Shown here: piece by piece, positions 53,728 through 62,750 of the stretch
Layout of the letters: each line of letters starts with the position of its first letter
Numbering within the stretch: the first letter of the stretch is position 1
Assembly: GCF_012927125.1 (NCBI RefSeq)
Contig: NZ_JABBFZ010000002.1
Span: 558,001 to 622,000 of the forward strand
Source of the DNA: Paraburkholderia antibiotica
Lineage (GTDB): Bacteria; Pseudomonadota; Gammaproteobacteria; Burkholderiales; Burkholderiaceae
Length of the DNA: 64,000 nucleotides
Direction of reading: 5' to 3'
Program-made: the position numbers and the translations under genes
The notes under the pieces: generated by a model
Database searches by the model: none
What the model was told of the DNA's origin: nothing
What the model saw: only the letters and a program-made list of their open reading frames with translations

Positions 53728-53997
53728 TCAGCGGAAATCGTCCACGTCCAGCGCGACGCGCTCGCCGCATCCCCTGCGCACGGCGCGCCGCACCGCGTCG
53801 CGGATTCGCGCCCGGCTCACCGCGAACCCGACCCGCCGCTGCCGCGCCGACTGACCGGCGCGACCCAGCGCCTCGTCGGCGACGGTGGGGTCCAGTGAAA
53901 ACGCGCAATAGCCCCAGCCGAACGCATAGGCGGAAAAACACAGCGCGTCGTGACGGTCGAAAAATGGACGACTGAGTCGAATGAAGGTCGTATCCAT
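53728..53997 (-). CDS. Small protein, DUF1488-like
   Basis: An 89-residue soluble protein: MDTTFIRLSRPFFDRHDALCFSAYAFGWGYCAFSLDPTVADEALG...RRVGFAVSRARIRDAVRRAV. The order (start strands, CxF core, then a basic helix near the end) resembles DUF1488 proteins, but identity is approximate. An earlier ATG at 54054 would give 108 residues and places it 4 bp after the upstream gene; GAGGA before 53997 favours the shorter form. Last gene of a three-gene minus-strand set with the 341-residue protein and the RRM protein. Confidence 0.55.
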   Translation of the reverse strand: MDTTFIRLSRPFFDRHDALCFSAYAFGWGYCAFSLDPTVADEALGRAGQSARQRRVGFAVSRARIRDAVRRAVRRGCGERVALDVDDFR

Positions 53998-54058
53998 CGC
54001 ATCCTCGTAGGCGGCCAGACTCTCAAGCGTGCCTGTCCCGGGATGCCGAACCATTGCG

Positions 54059-55084
54059 TCAGATCAACAGGCGCTGCGCCTGGGCGACGACATCGGGCGC
54101 GGGCGTCAGATCGCCGCACCGCACGCGCACCGTCGAAAAAACCCGCATCGCATCGGGACTGGCCGGCAGCCGCGCGATGCGCAGATCGATTTCATGCGCG
54201 GGCCGCGTGTCGCCCGGCTCGACCACGACGTTCATCCGGTCGAGCCGGAAGGTGCTTTTCAGCACGTAGAAATAGGCATCCGGCGACGTCAGCACGGCGC
54301 ACATCACATCGAGATGCCGCTCCAGCGCCTCGGTCTTCAGACCCAGCTCGGCGAGCGCGCGATCGTTCTCCTCGATCTGCGCCTGCAGCCGCGCCACTTC
54401 CGCGAAATTCGACGACGCCTCGCTGCCGAGCAGCGCGCGCACTCCTGCCCCTTGTCGCTCGAGAATCGTCAGGCGCGTTTTCAGCAGCGCGCGTTCGCGC
54501 TCCAGCGCATCGTGCCGCCGCGTCTCGGCCTCGATCTTGCCGAGCCCTTCGAGCACCAGCTGATCGACGATCCGCAGCACGATTTCGTGCCGCAGCGCGG
54601 CCTCCGACTCGCCGCACACGCGCACCTGGTGATCGCTGAAGCTGACGGTCGTCTGCGCGATGTCGGTATGGGTCGCATCGCCGTGTTGCGCGACGCCGAA
54701 AATATGCCGCTCGTCGATGGCCATGCCCAGCACCGCGAAAACCTCGTCCGCGTCGGGACGGTCGTGAAAGAACGCGCGCAATTCCCGCGAGTGGCTGAAG
54801 ACGGCGGCCACTTCATCGGGCGTGGCGAAAAAGGCGTGGATATACGGGTCGCCCGCCCAGGTCGCCGCGCTCGCCTCGCGCGCGGGCGGCACTTCGGCGA
54901 CGAGCCGTCCCAGATACGCGGTGGCCTGTTGCACGGCCGGAAGCAGGCGCGCCTCGCAATTGCGCGCGAGCCGCAGCGACGGACAGAGCCCGACGACCCG
55001 CCCGACGATGTCCTTCGCCGCCTCGCTCGCGCTGTCTTCCGGCGCGGCGTTACGCCGTGTCAGCCATCGAGACAACAGGCCCAT
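54059..55084 (-). CDS. 341-residue protein with central coiled coil, unknown function
   Basis: A soluble protein without signal peptide. The N-terminal half (about 1-165) includes SLRLARNCEARLLPAVQQATAYLGRLVAEVPP; a long helical region (about 170-270, ALRHEIVLRIVDQLVLEGLGKIEAETRRHDALERERALLKTRL...FAEVARLQAQIEENDRALAEL) looks coiled-coil; the C-terminus has beta-type segments (YFYVLKSTFRLDRMNVVVEPGDTRPAHEIDLRIARL). I recognise no family. It follows the RRM gene by 19 bp and is in the same direction as pta-ackA upstream. Confidence 0.7.
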   Translation of the reverse strand: MGLLSRWLTRRNAAPEDSASEAAKDIVGRVVGLCPSLRLARNCEARLLPAVQQATAYLGRLVAEVPPAREASAATWAGDPYIHAFFATPDEVAAVFSHSRELRAFFHDRPDADEVFAVLGMAIDERHIFGVAQHGDATHTDIAQTTVSFSDHQVRVCGESEAALRHEIVLRIVDQLVLEGLGKIEAETRRHDALERERALLKTRLTILERQGAGVRALLGSEASSNFAEVARLQAQIEENDRALAELGLKTEALERHLDVMCAVLTSPDAYFYVLKSTFRLDRMNVVVEPGDTRPAHEIDLRIARLPASPDAMRVFSTVRVRCGDLTPAPDVVAQAQRLLI

Positions 55085-55103
55085 GCCCGGCTCCCGTCGA
55101 TCG

Positions 55104-55361
55104 TCACGATTCGTCGCGCTCCGGCAGCAGCAGCGCGGTGATCGTGCGGTCCTTCCAGTACAGGTTGTGGATGCGCGATTGCAGCACGCGCAGGCCTTCC
55201 GCGCTGACGTGCTCGAACACGAGCAGCGCGGCCGGCCGCGACCCCGCGCCGGGAATGCGCTGAATCGAATTGAAGCGCGGAAAACCGTAGCGGGTCAGAA
55301 ACTCGCCGATCTCTTCGTCGGAGACGCTTTCCTCGACGTTTCCAAGCAGCAGTTCAGCCAT
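55104..55361 (-). CDS. Small RRM-type RNA-binding protein
   Basis: An 85-residue protein resembling a single RNA-recognition motif: beta1 (AELLLGNVEES, RNP2-like), helix SDEEIGEFLTRYGFP, beta3 (PAALLVFEHVS, RNP1-like but lacking the usual aromatic pair), second helix, beta4 TITALLLPE. Small RRM proteins are known in bacteria but rare. The ATG at 55361 has GAGGAGC upstream. It starts a three-gene set and is 103 bp after ackA. RNA binding is predicted only. Confidence 0.65.
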   Translation of the reverse strand: MAELLLGNVEESVSDEEIGEFLTRYGFPRFNSIQRIPGAGSRPAALLVFEHVSAEGLRVLQSRIHNLYWKDRTITALLLPERDES

Positions 55362-55378
55362 GATGATTGCTCCTCGAC

Positions 55379-55420
55379 CGTTGCGTGGCGTTGCGTTGCC
55401 TTGCATTGCGTTGTGCTGCA
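55379..55420. repeat. Short GTTGC/CTTGC repeat tract
   Basis: About eight degenerate copies of a 5-bp unit (GTTGC, GTGGC, CTTGC, ATTGC) occupy the ackA-RRM gap. It is a low-complexity tract in the untranslated leader of the RRM gene; role unknown. Confidence 0.5.
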
Positions 55421-55464
55421 CGACACCACGATATTCAGTCCGCCTTCGATGTACAAGCGCTCCT

Positions 55465-56652
55465 TCACGCCATCCGCGCGCCGGCGAGCGCGCGCGTATG
55501 TTGGGCGATCGTCAGTTCCTCGTTGGTGGGCACGACCCACACCGGCAGTTTCGCCGACGCGCGGCTGATCAGCGGACCGCCCGCGCGGTTGGCGGTCTCG
55601 TCGAGTTCCGCGCCCAGCCACGCCGCATCGCGCACGATGCGCTCGCGGATCGCCACCGCGTGTTCGCCGATGCCGGCCGTCAGCACCAGCGCGTCGATCC
55701 CGCCCATCGCCGCGGCGAGACTGCCGAGTTCGCGCGCGATCCGGTACGTGTAGACGTCGATCGCGAAACGCGCGCGCGGCTCACGGCTGTCGAGCAGCAC
55801 GCGCATGTCGGCCGAGATGCCGGACAGGCCGAGCAGCCCTGAGTTGTTGTAGATCAGCTCGGCGACCGCCTCCGTGTCCATCTGCAATTCGTCGAGCAGA
55901 TACAGAATCACGCCGGGATCGAGGCTGCCGCAACGCGTGCCCATCGGCAGGCCTTCGACCGCCGTGAAACCCATCGTGCTCGCCACGCTCTTGCCGGCGA
56001 TCATCGCGCACATGCTCGCGCCGTTGCCCAGATGCGCGACGACGGTGCGCCCCGCCGCCGCGGCCGGCGCGATCTGCGGCAGCACGCTCGCGATGTATTC
56101 GTACGAGAGCCCATGAAAGCCGTAGCGCCGCACGCCGCGCTCGGTAATCGACGCGGGCAGCGCAAAGGCCTGCGCGGTCTCGCTCTGCGTGAGATGGAAG
56201 GTGGTGTCGAAGCACGCGACCTGCGGCAGATCGGGGCGCATGCGCGCGACGATCCGGATCGGCTCGAGGTTATGCCGCTGATGCAGCGGCGCGAGCGGCG
56301 TCAGCCGTTCCAGTTCGTCGAGCACCTCGGGCGTCGCGAGGACTGGCCCGCTGAAACGCTGGCCGCCGTGCACGACGCGATGGCCGAGCGCCACCACCCG
56401 AAGGCCGCCGCCGTGGTTGCGCAGAAAGCCCGCCAGGTACTCGATCGCGCCCTGATGACCGAGCCGGTAGCCGTCGCCCCAGTCGCACGAGCCGGCGTCG
56501 CCGTCGCGGTCGACCGCGCGAAATCGCGGGTGGGTATAGAGCGCTTCGATCTGGCCGCGCAGGATGAGGTCGAGTTGCGCGCTTTGCGCGTCGAAGACGC
56601 GGAACTTCAGGCTCGACGAACCCGCGTTCAGCACAAGGATCGCATCGGTCAT
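55465..56652 (-). CDS. ackA: Acetate kinase
   Basis: A 395-residue acetokinase: LVLNAGSSSLKFRVF (N-terminal phosphate site), GHRVVHGGQRFSGP, CFDTTFH, RRYGFHGLSYEYIA, VVAHLGNGASMCAMIAGKSVASTMGFTAVEGLPMGTRCGSLDPG, and ALVLTAGIGEHA. Catalytic Arg, Asp and Glu of the family are in these blocks. It makes ATP from acetyl phosphate, or the reverse. It begins 4 bp after pta. With Pta it allows acetate production when oxygen is short. Confidence 0.97.
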   Translation of the reverse strand: MTDAILVLNAGSSSLKFRVFDAQSAQLDLILRGQIEALYTHPRFRAVDRDGDAGSCDWGDGYRLGHQGAIEYLAGFLRNHGGGLRVVALGHRVVHGGQRFSGPVLATPEVLDELERLTPLAPLHQRHNLEPIRIVARMRPDLPQVACFDTTFHLTQSETAQAFALPASITERGVRRYGFHGLSYEYIASVLPQIAPAAAAGRTVVAHLGNGASMCAMIAGKSVASTMGFTAVEGLPMGTRCGSLDPGVILYLLDELQMDTEAVAELIYNNSGLLGLSGISADMRVLLDSREPRARFAIDVYTYRIARELGSLAAAMGGIDALVLTAGIGEHAVAIRERIVRDAAWLGAELDETANRAGGPLISRASAKLPVWVVPTNEELTIAQHTRALAGARMA

Positions 56653-56656
56653 GGCG

Positions 56657-57592
56657 TCACCCGACGACCTTGGCGGCTTCGCGCCGCGCCTGCGCCACCA
56701 TGGCGGCGACCGCGCACGACGCGAGCCGCGTCGTCAGCGAATCCGCGCGGCTCGTCAGCACGATCGGCACGCGCGCGCCGAGCACGATCCCCGCCGCGTC
56801 CGCGCCGGCCAGAAACGACAGGCTCTTCGCGAGCATGTTGCCCGCTTCGAGATCCGGCACCAGCAGGATATTGGCGCGGCCGGCGACGCGCGATTCGATC
56901 CGCTTGATGCGCGACGCTTCGAGGTTGATCGCATTGTCGAGCGCGAGCGGGCCGTCGACCAGCGCGCCGACGATCTGCCCACGGTCCACCATCTTGCACA
57001 GCGCCGCCGCTTCGACCGTCGACGGGATCTTCGGGTTGACGGTTTCGGTCGCGGACAGGATCGCCACGCGCACTTCGTCCATCCGCAGCGCGTGGCCGAG
57101 ATCGATCGCGTTCTGCAGGATGTCGACCTTGTCTTCGAGCGTCGGCGCGATGTTGATCGCGGCATCGGTGATGATCAGCGCATGGTCGTACGCCGGCACG
57201 TCCATCACGAAGCAATGGCTGATGCGGCGCGCGGTGCGCAGGCCCGCATCGCGGCGGATCACCTCGGCCATCAGTTCGTCGGTGTGCAGGCTGCCTTTCA
57301 TCAGCGCTTCCGCCTTGCCTTCGCGCACCAGTTGCACGGCCGCCGCGGCCGCCGCATGGCTATGCGGCGCATCGACGATCGCGCAGTCCGAGATATCGAT
57401 GCCGTGCTCGGCCGCGATCGCCTCGATGCGCGCGCGCGGCCCGACCAGCACCGGCTCGATCAGGCCCATGTCCGCCGCCTGGATCGCGCCCGCGAGCGAA
57501 CTCTGGTCGCACGGATGCGCGACGGCGGTCGGCAGTGCCGGCAACGTCCGGCAGTAATCGATCAGACGCTGATACTTCTGATGCCTTTCCAT
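56657..57592 (-). CDS. pta: Phosphate acetyl-/butyryltransferase, short form
   Basis: A 311-residue PTA_PTB enzyme: ALMKGSLHTDELMAEVIRRDAGLRTARRISHCFVMDVP, TDAAINIAPTLEDKVDILQNAI, ATETVNPKIPSTVEAAAL, VDGPLALDNAINLEAS, LVPDLEAGNMLAKSLSFLAGADAAGIVLGARVPIVLTSRAD. It transfers acetyl from CoA to phosphate, feeding AckA. The length fits the short group (as in phosphate butyryltransferases and the C-terminal half of MaoC-Pta fusions), not the 700-residue E. coli form. ATG 57592 is the family start. In Burkholderia this pair is associated with low-oxygen survival. Confidence 0.92.
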   Translation of the reverse strand: MERHQKYQRLIDYCRTLPALPTAVAHPCDQSSLAGAIQAADMGLIEPVLVGPRARIEAIAAEHGIDISDCAIVDAPHSHAAAAAAVQLVREGKAEALMKGSLHTDELMAEVIRRDAGLRTARRISHCFVMDVPAYDHALIITDAAINIAPTLEDKVDILQNAIDLGHALRMDEVRVAILSATETVNPKIPSTVEAAALCKMVDRGQIVGALVDGPLALDNAINLEASRIKRIESRVAGRANILLVPDLEAGNMLAKSLSFLAGADAAGIVLGARVPIVLTSRADSLTTRLASCAVAAMVAQARREAAKVVG

Positions 57593-57686
57593 CGACGGGT
57601 TCCTCGTGGGGTGCCTGCGCTGCGCGGCAGGTTGGGCGTGGCGACTATGGTGCCACGGCTGCGTCGCGTCGACGACGTCGCATCCT

Positions 57687-58304
57687 TCACTGCGTCGCAT
57701 TCGCCTGCACCGCCGCCGCGATCGCGCGGCTCACCGTGCCGAGCGCGCGATCGTGCGCGGCGACGAGCGGCCCGAATCCCGGCCCGGACACGCTCTCCCG
57801 CGCGATCGACCGGCCGGTCAGCGCGCGGCCCTTGCCGGGCGGGCGCACGGCCCACAGCACGTCGACGGTGACGTCGCGCCCCGGCACGGAATCGAAGCGC
57901 ATCACGTCGATCCGCACGTGCCACACGACAGCCGGGTCGCGCACCGCATCGAACACCGAGATCTGCTCCGAGTTCAGCAGCGCGCCGAGGTCGGCGGCAA
58001 TCACGCGGCCGATGTCGCCGGTCAACGGCTGCGCCCAGCGGTCGAATTCGTTGACCACGACTTCGTTGCCGCTCACTCGCGTGACGATCTGCGGCCGGTC
58101 CACCAGCTCCGGAATCGTCACGGGACCGACCACCGCCGCGATCGGACGAGTGGCCGCCGCCGCATTTGCAACCGCGCCAGTCGCACTCACCCCCGCGAGC
58201 GACTCGTCCGGACTGAGCGTATAGAAGTTGGTCGCCGGCGATTTGCACGCGCCGAGCAACGCGCCGACGCACACGAGCAACGGCCACGCCAGCGCGTACC
58301 TCAT
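57687..58304 (-). CDS. pqiC: PqiC-type outer-membrane lipoprotein
   Basis: A 205-residue lipoprotein with lipobox LLGACKS (Cys20) and the DUF330/ABC-auxiliary pattern NFYTLSPDESL, VGPVTIPELVDRPQIVTRVSGNEVVVNEFDRWAQPL. PqiC sits in the outer membrane at the far end of the PqiB tunnel, helping carry lipids between membranes. Start overlaps the pqiB stop by 4 bp; the last gene of the RND-pqi operon. Confidence 0.9.
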   Translation of the reverse strand: MRYALAWPLLVCVGALLGACKSPATNFYTLSPDESLAGVSATGAVANAAAATRPIAAVVGPVTIPELVDRPQIVTRVSGNEVVVNEFDRWAQPLTGDIGRVIAADLGALLNSEQISVFDAVRDPAVVWHVRIDVMRFDSVPGRDVTVDVLWAVRPPGKGRALTGRSIARESVSGPGFGPLVAAHDRALGTVSRAIAAAVQANATQ

Positions 58305-59911
58305 GGCTTGTCCTCCGACTTGCCGCGCACCAGCGCTTCTGGATGCCGCGCCAGATAGTCGGCCAGCGTGCGCAATGCGGCAGCCGTGCGGGTCATTTCA
58401 TGCATCGCGTCCTCCGTCGATTGCTGCAGCGACGAGTCCGGTTGCAACGCGGCATTGGCGGAATCGAGCGCGGTTTGCGCGGACTGCAGCGTGTCGTGCG
58501 CTTTCGGCACGACCTCGCTGTTCAGTTGCGCGAGCATCGCATTGGTGGTGCGCAGCGTCGAGCGCGCGTCCTTGCCGATGTCGTCGAACGGGATGTTGTT
58601 GACCTTGGTAAGCAGACGCGTCACCGAGTCCTGCAGCGATTGCAGCGCGCGCGGCACCGCCGGTACTTCGGGCGGCGTCTTGCTCCAGTCGATCGACGCC
58701 TTCGCCGCGTCGGGGAAATAATCGAGCGCCAGATACTGCTGGCCGGTCAGCAGATTGCCGCTCCGCAACTGGAAGCGGAAACCGTGTTCGACGAGGTAGT
58801 TCGCGAGACCGTGCGGGTCGTCGCTGATGCGCCCGCCCGCGCCGTCGTTCTGATAGCGCGACGTGAAGCGCTCCGGATAGACGTTGATCTCGACGGGAAT
58901 GCTGAAGCGGCGCGTGACCGGATCGAAGCGCGTGTAGATCGCCGTCACTTCGCCGACCACGACGCCACGAAAATCGACCGGCGCGCCGACCGTCAGTCCG
59001 CGCACCGAGTCCGTGACATTCACCACGTATTTATCGACGATACGATCGTGCATCTTCATCGCATCGGCGCGTGTGGTGTACAGCTGGAACGGCGTGTTGT
59101 TGTCGGCGCCCGTGTCGATCTGCGAATCGGGCGGCGATTCGAACGCAATGCCGCCGATGATGATCGACACGAGCGACTGCGATTCGACGCGCAAGCCATT
59201 GCTGTCGAACGCCATGTCGACGCCGCTCGCGTGCCAGAAGCGCGTGTCGGTTCTCACGAAGCGGTCGTACGGCGCATTGACGAACACCTTCACCGTGACG
59301 CCGCGACCGTCGGCGTCCAACTGGTACGACGCGACCTGGCCCACCTGCAGCCGGCGGAAAAACACCGGCGTGCCGACGTCGAGCGAGCCGAGCCCGCTGC
59401 CGTGCAGCGTGTACTCGTGCCCCGGCACGTCGCTCGCGATCACGGGCGGCTCTTCGAGCCCGACGAAACTGCGGCGCGCCTTCGCCGAGCTGCCGACGTC
59501 GACGTCGATATAGGAGCCCGACAGCAATGTGGAGAGTCCCGACACCGTGCCGCCCGAAATGCGCGGACGCACCACCCAGAAGCGCGTGTTGTCGACGAGC
59601 AGGTCCGACACGTCGCGCGTCACTTCCGCCTTCGCCACCACGCGTTTGTGATCCGGCGACAGCGACACCGCCTCGACCACGCCGATGTCGACATCCTTGA
59701 ACTTGAGCCTGGTTTTGCCCGCTTCGAGGCCTTCGCCGGTCTTGAAGCTGATGCTGATTTCCTCGCCGCGCTCCATGATCGCCTTCACCGCGAGCCAGCC
59801 GCCGATCAGAATCGCGACGATCGGCACCAGCCACACCAGTTGCATGCGCCAGCGCGAACGCGGCACCGGTTCGGCGGCGGGCAGCTCGGGTTCGTCATTC
59901 GGCGTGGCCAC
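58301..59911 (-). CDS. pqiB: PqiB, three-domain MCE lipid-transport protein
   Basis: A 536-residue inner-membrane-anchored MCE protein. One helix (about residues 24-43) is followed by three MCE/MlaD repeats (each with GxxVxxxGxxVGxV-type segments: LKFKDVDIGVVEAVSLSP; GTPVFFRRLQVGQVASYQL; GAPVDFRGVVVGEVTAIYT) and a C-terminal helical needle (about 420-530, with SLQDSVTRLLTKVNNI). The form matches E. coli PqiB (546 residues), which builds a hexameric tunnel. GTG 59911 has GGAGA upstream and lies inside the pqiA end; an ATG 18 bp earlier is the alternative start. Confidence 0.93.
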   Translation of the reverse strand: MATPNDEPELPAAEPVPRSRWRMQLVWLVPIVAILIGGWLAVKAIMERGEEISISFKTGEGLEAGKTRLKFKDVDIGVVEAVSLSPDHKRVVAKAEVTRDVSDLLVDNTRFWVVRPRISGGTVSGLSTLLSGSYIDVDVGSSAKARRSFVGLEEPPVIASDVPGHEYTLHGSGLGSLDVGTPVFFRRLQVGQVASYQLDADGRGVTVKVFVNAPYDRFVRTDTRFWHASGVDMAFDSNGLRVESQSLVSIIIGGIAFESPPDSQIDTGADNNTPFQLYTTRADAMKMHDRIVDKYVVNVTDSVRGLTVGAPVDFRGVVVGEVTAIYTRFDPVTRRFSIPVEINVYPERFTSRYQNDGAGGRISDDPHGLANYLVEHGFRFQLRSGNLLTGQQYLALDYFPDAAKASIDWSKTPPEVPAVPRALQSLQDSVTRLLTKVNNIPFDDIGKDARSTLRTTNAMLAQLNSEVVPKAHDTLQSAQTALDSANAALQPDSSLQQSTEDAMHEMTRTAAALRTLADYLARHPEALVRGKSEDKP

Positions 59912-61172
59912 GGCCGCTCTCCAGCGCATCCCACATCAGACGCGGATCGAACGCCATCGCGGCGAGCAGCGTCAGCACGACGACCGCGCCGAACGCGATC
60001 GCAGCCGGGCCGGCCTTGATGGTCGCGAGCGCCTGAAACTGCACGAGCGCGACCAGCATCGTGATCACGTAGATGTCGAGCATCGACCAGCGCCCGATCA
60101 GCTCGATCACGCGATAGATCCGCGTGCGCTGCCCGGGCAGCCAGCGCGAGCGCAACTGCGTCGAGCCGGCCAGATACGCGAGGCCGACAATCTTCAGCAT
60201 CGGCACGACGATGCTCGCGATGAACACCAGCACCGCGAGCGGCCACGAACCGGAGACCCACAGATAGACCACGCCGCTCATGATCGTGTCTTTCTGCGTG
60301 CCGAACAGCGAACTCGTGTCCATCACCGGCAGCACGTTAGCCGGCACGTAGAGCACCATCGCCGCGAGCAGATACGCCCACGTCCGCGACAGGCTCGCGG
60401 GCTTGCGGCGATGCAGCGGCGCCTTGCAGCGCGGGCAGACCGGCTTGCCGCCGCTGGCCGGCCGGAGCAGCAGACCGCATTCCTCGCACAGCACGAGCCC
60501 GTAGGCGGACGCGGTGAGCGCGTGACGGCGCCAGCGGATCGGCGGCAAGCGGAACACGCGCGCGCCATGCGCCGCCGTGATGCGCGCCCACACCTCGTGC
60601 GGATCGAAGGTCGCCGCGGCGGCCGCCAGCAGCAACATCAGCGCGATGAACGACCACAGCGCGGTGCCCGGCACCACCTTCGCGATATGCGCGAGCTTGA
60701 CCAGCGCGACCAGCAGCCCGAGGATCAGCACCTCGGTCATGCCCCACGGCCGCGCCAGCTGGAACAGCCGGAAGCCTTCCGCGGCGCGCCACGGCAGGCG
60801 CCCGAAGTGCAGCGGCAGCAGCAGCCAGAGCATCGCGAGGGTCTGCAGCACGGGCGTGACGATCGTCGTGAGACCGACCAGCAAGGCGAGCGGCCACGAG
60901 CCGTGCGAATACAGCATGCTCACGGAACCGGCGAGCGTCGTCTGCACGACGTGACCGTTCAGCGACAGACCGACGATCGGAAACAGGTTCGAGATCACCA
61001 GCAGCACCACCGACGCACACGTGAACGCGAGCGCGTACTCGGGCCCGTTCGAGCGGCCGCGCCGCAATTCCGCGCGGCAGCGCCGGCAGCGCAGCGCATG
61101 GCCGGCCGCGGGCGGCGCGCCGAGCTGCAGCAGATCGCACTCCTCGCACGCGATGATCTCCTCGCTCATCAT
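59895..61172 (-). CDS. pqiA: PqiA, integral membrane partner of the MCE system
   Basis: A 425-residue membrane protein with two PqiA domains, each opened by a zinc-ribbon-like pair of CxxC motifs (CEECDLLQ...CRRCRAEL; CEECGLLL...CPRCKAPL) and followed by four helices. The segment SMLYSHGSWPLALLVGLTTIVTPVLQTLAML and YLWVSGSWPLAVLVFIASIVVPMLKIVGL are family typical. It works with PqiB-PqiC in envelope lipid handling. The ATG at 61172 overlaps the stop of the outer-membrane factor gene; the next ATG is 3 bp later. Confidence 0.93.
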   Translation of the reverse strand: MMSEEIIACEECDLLQLGAPPAAGHALRCRRCRAELRRGRSNGPEYALAFTCASVVLLVISNLFPIVGLSLNGHVVQTTLAGSVSMLYSHGSWPLALLVGLTTIVTPVLQTLAMLWLLLPLHFGRLPWRAAEGFRLFQLARPWGMTEVLILGLLVALVKLAHIAKVVPGTALWSFIALMLLLAAAAATFDPHEVWARITAAHGARVFRLPPIRWRRHALTASAYGLVLCEECGLLLRPASGGKPVCPRCKAPLHRRKPASLSRTWAYLLAAMVLYVPANVLPVMDTSSLFGTQKDTIMSGVVYLWVSGSWPLAVLVFIASIVVPMLKIVGLAYLAGSTQLRSRWLPGQRTRIYRVIELIGRWSMLDIYVITMLVALVQFQALATIKAGPAAIAFGAVVVLTLLAAMAFDPRLMWDALESGRGHAE

Positions 61173-62749
61173 CTCGCCTCCAGCGCGATCGGCGCGCCGC
61201 TTGTCGCGGGCGCGTGCTGTGAAACGGGGGCCTCCGGCGATGAGGATGACGGTGACGGCGACGTGGGCGACGTGGGCGACGTGGGCGATGCGGGCGCCGT
61301 CGACGACGCCGGCGCGGCCGCCGCCGGCGGCACCGTCAGCTTTTCCGCCTCCTGCACCCAGCCGCCGCCCATCGCCTTGTAGAGCGTGACGAACGAGGTC
61401 AGCACCGCACCCTGGGTTTGCGTATAGCTGAGTTGCGCATTGAACAGGCTGCGCTCCGCATCGAGCACTTCGATGTAGCTCGTGTAGCCGCCCTCGTAAC
61501 GCTGCCGCGCGAGATACGCGTAGGTGTGCAGCGCCTCGATCTGGAGGTTCTGCGCATCGAGCGCCTCACGCGTCTTCTGCACCGACACGAGCGAGTCCTC
61601 GACTTCCTGGAACGCCACCTGAATCGCCTTCTCGTACGCGAACAGCGCCTGCTGCTGGCGCGCTTCGGCCTGATGCACCTGGCCCGCGATGCTGCCCGCC
61701 GTGAAGATCGGCTGCGTGACGCTGCCGGCAAACGACCACACCCGCGCGGGCCCGGTGAACAGATTCGAGAACTGCGCGCTGACCGAGCCGAACAGTCCCG
61801 TCAGCGAAATCGACGGAAAGTACAGCGCGCGCGCCGCGCCGATCAGCGCGTTCTGCGCGACCAGCGTCTGCTCGGCCTCCAGCAGATCGGGACGGCGTTC
61901 GAGCAGATCGGACGGCAAGCCCGCGGGAATCCGCGGCATGCCCATCTGCGCGAGTTCGCGGCCGCGCAGAATCGCGCCGGGATTCGTGCCGATCAACACC
62001 GACAACGCGTCTTCCTGCTGCGCGATCTGCGCTTCGAGCTGCGGAATCGTCACCTGCGCGGCCTGGTACTCGGACTGGCTTTGCGCGAGTTCCATCTGCG
62101 AGACTTCGCCGCCGTGGAAGCGCGCCTCGAATACCCGCACCGATTCCGCGCGGCTTTGCACGGTCTCCTTCGCGATCTCCAGTTGCCGGTCCAGGCTGCG
62201 CAGATTGATGTAGGCCGACGCGACCGCGCCGACCAGCGTCAGAATCATCGCGCGGCGACCCTCTTCGCTTGCCAGCAGATTCGCGCGCGCCGCTTCGGTT
62301 TCGCGGCGCACCTTGCCGAACAGATCGAGTTCCCACGCAACCGACAGCGTCGCGTCGAACTGGTTGTAGATCGGAGCAACGCCTTTGGGCAGCGGCACGC
62401 CCTCGGACTGCGAGATGCGTTGGCGCGACGCGTCGGCGCCCGCTGCGACCTGCGGGAACAACCCGGAACGGGTGGTCACGAACTGCCCGCGATACTCGTC
62501 GACGCGCGCGGCCGCGATCTTGACGTCGCGGTTTTCCTGCAGCGCGGTGGCGATCAACTGATCGAGCACCGGGTCCTGAAACTGCCCCCACCACGCGGTG
62601 TTGGCGATATCGGCGGCCTCGCCCTGGGCGAAACGATAGGTCGCCGGCACGTCGACCGCCGGCCTCACGTAGTTCGGGCCGAGCAGGCAGCCGCTGAGGC
62701 CGAGCAGCAGCGCGGCCCCGAGCATCCGTGCCGGCAGCGTCGCGCGCAT
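61169..62749 (-). CDS. RND outer-membrane factor, NodT family lipoprotein
   Basis: A 526-residue TolC-like channel of the NodT/OprM family. The lipobox is LLGLSGC (Cys21), then LLGPNYVRPAVDVPATYRF, and the tandem halves with AYINLRSLDRQLEIAKETVQSRAESVRVFEARFHGGEVSQMELAQSQSEYQ and YARQRYEGGYTSYIEVLDAERSLFNAQLSYTQTQG. It ends in an acidic/Ser-Pro-Thr-rich tail (SPTSPTSPTSPSPSSSSPEA), odd for the family. It provides the outer channel for the RND pump whose gene ends 1 bp upstream, and its stop overlaps pqiA. Confidence 0.93.
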   Translation of the reverse strand: MRATLPARMLGAALLLGLSGCLLGPNYVRPAVDVPATYRFAQGEAADIANTAWWGQFQDPVLDQLIATALQENRDVKIAAARVDEYRGQFVTTRSGLFPQVAAGADASRQRISQSEGVPLPKGVAPIYNQFDATLSVAWELDLFGKVRRETEAARANLLASEEGRRAMILTLVGAVASAYINLRSLDRQLEIAKETVQSRAESVRVFEARFHGGEVSQMELAQSQSEYQAAQVTIPQLEAQIAQQEDALSVLIGTNPGAILRGRELAQMGMPRIPAGLPSDLLERRPDLLEAEQTLVAQNALIGAARALYFPSISLTGLFGSVSAQFSNLFTGPARVWSFAGSVTQPIFTAGSIAGQVHQAEARQQQALFAYEKAIQVAFQEVEDSLVSVQKTREALDAQNLQIEALHTYAYLARQRYEGGYTSYIEVLDAERSLFNAQLSYTQTQGAVLTSFVTLYKAMGGGWVQEAEKLTVPPAAAAPASSTAPASPTSPTSPTSPSPSSSSPEAPVSQHAPATSGAPIALEAR

Positions 62750-62750
62750 C

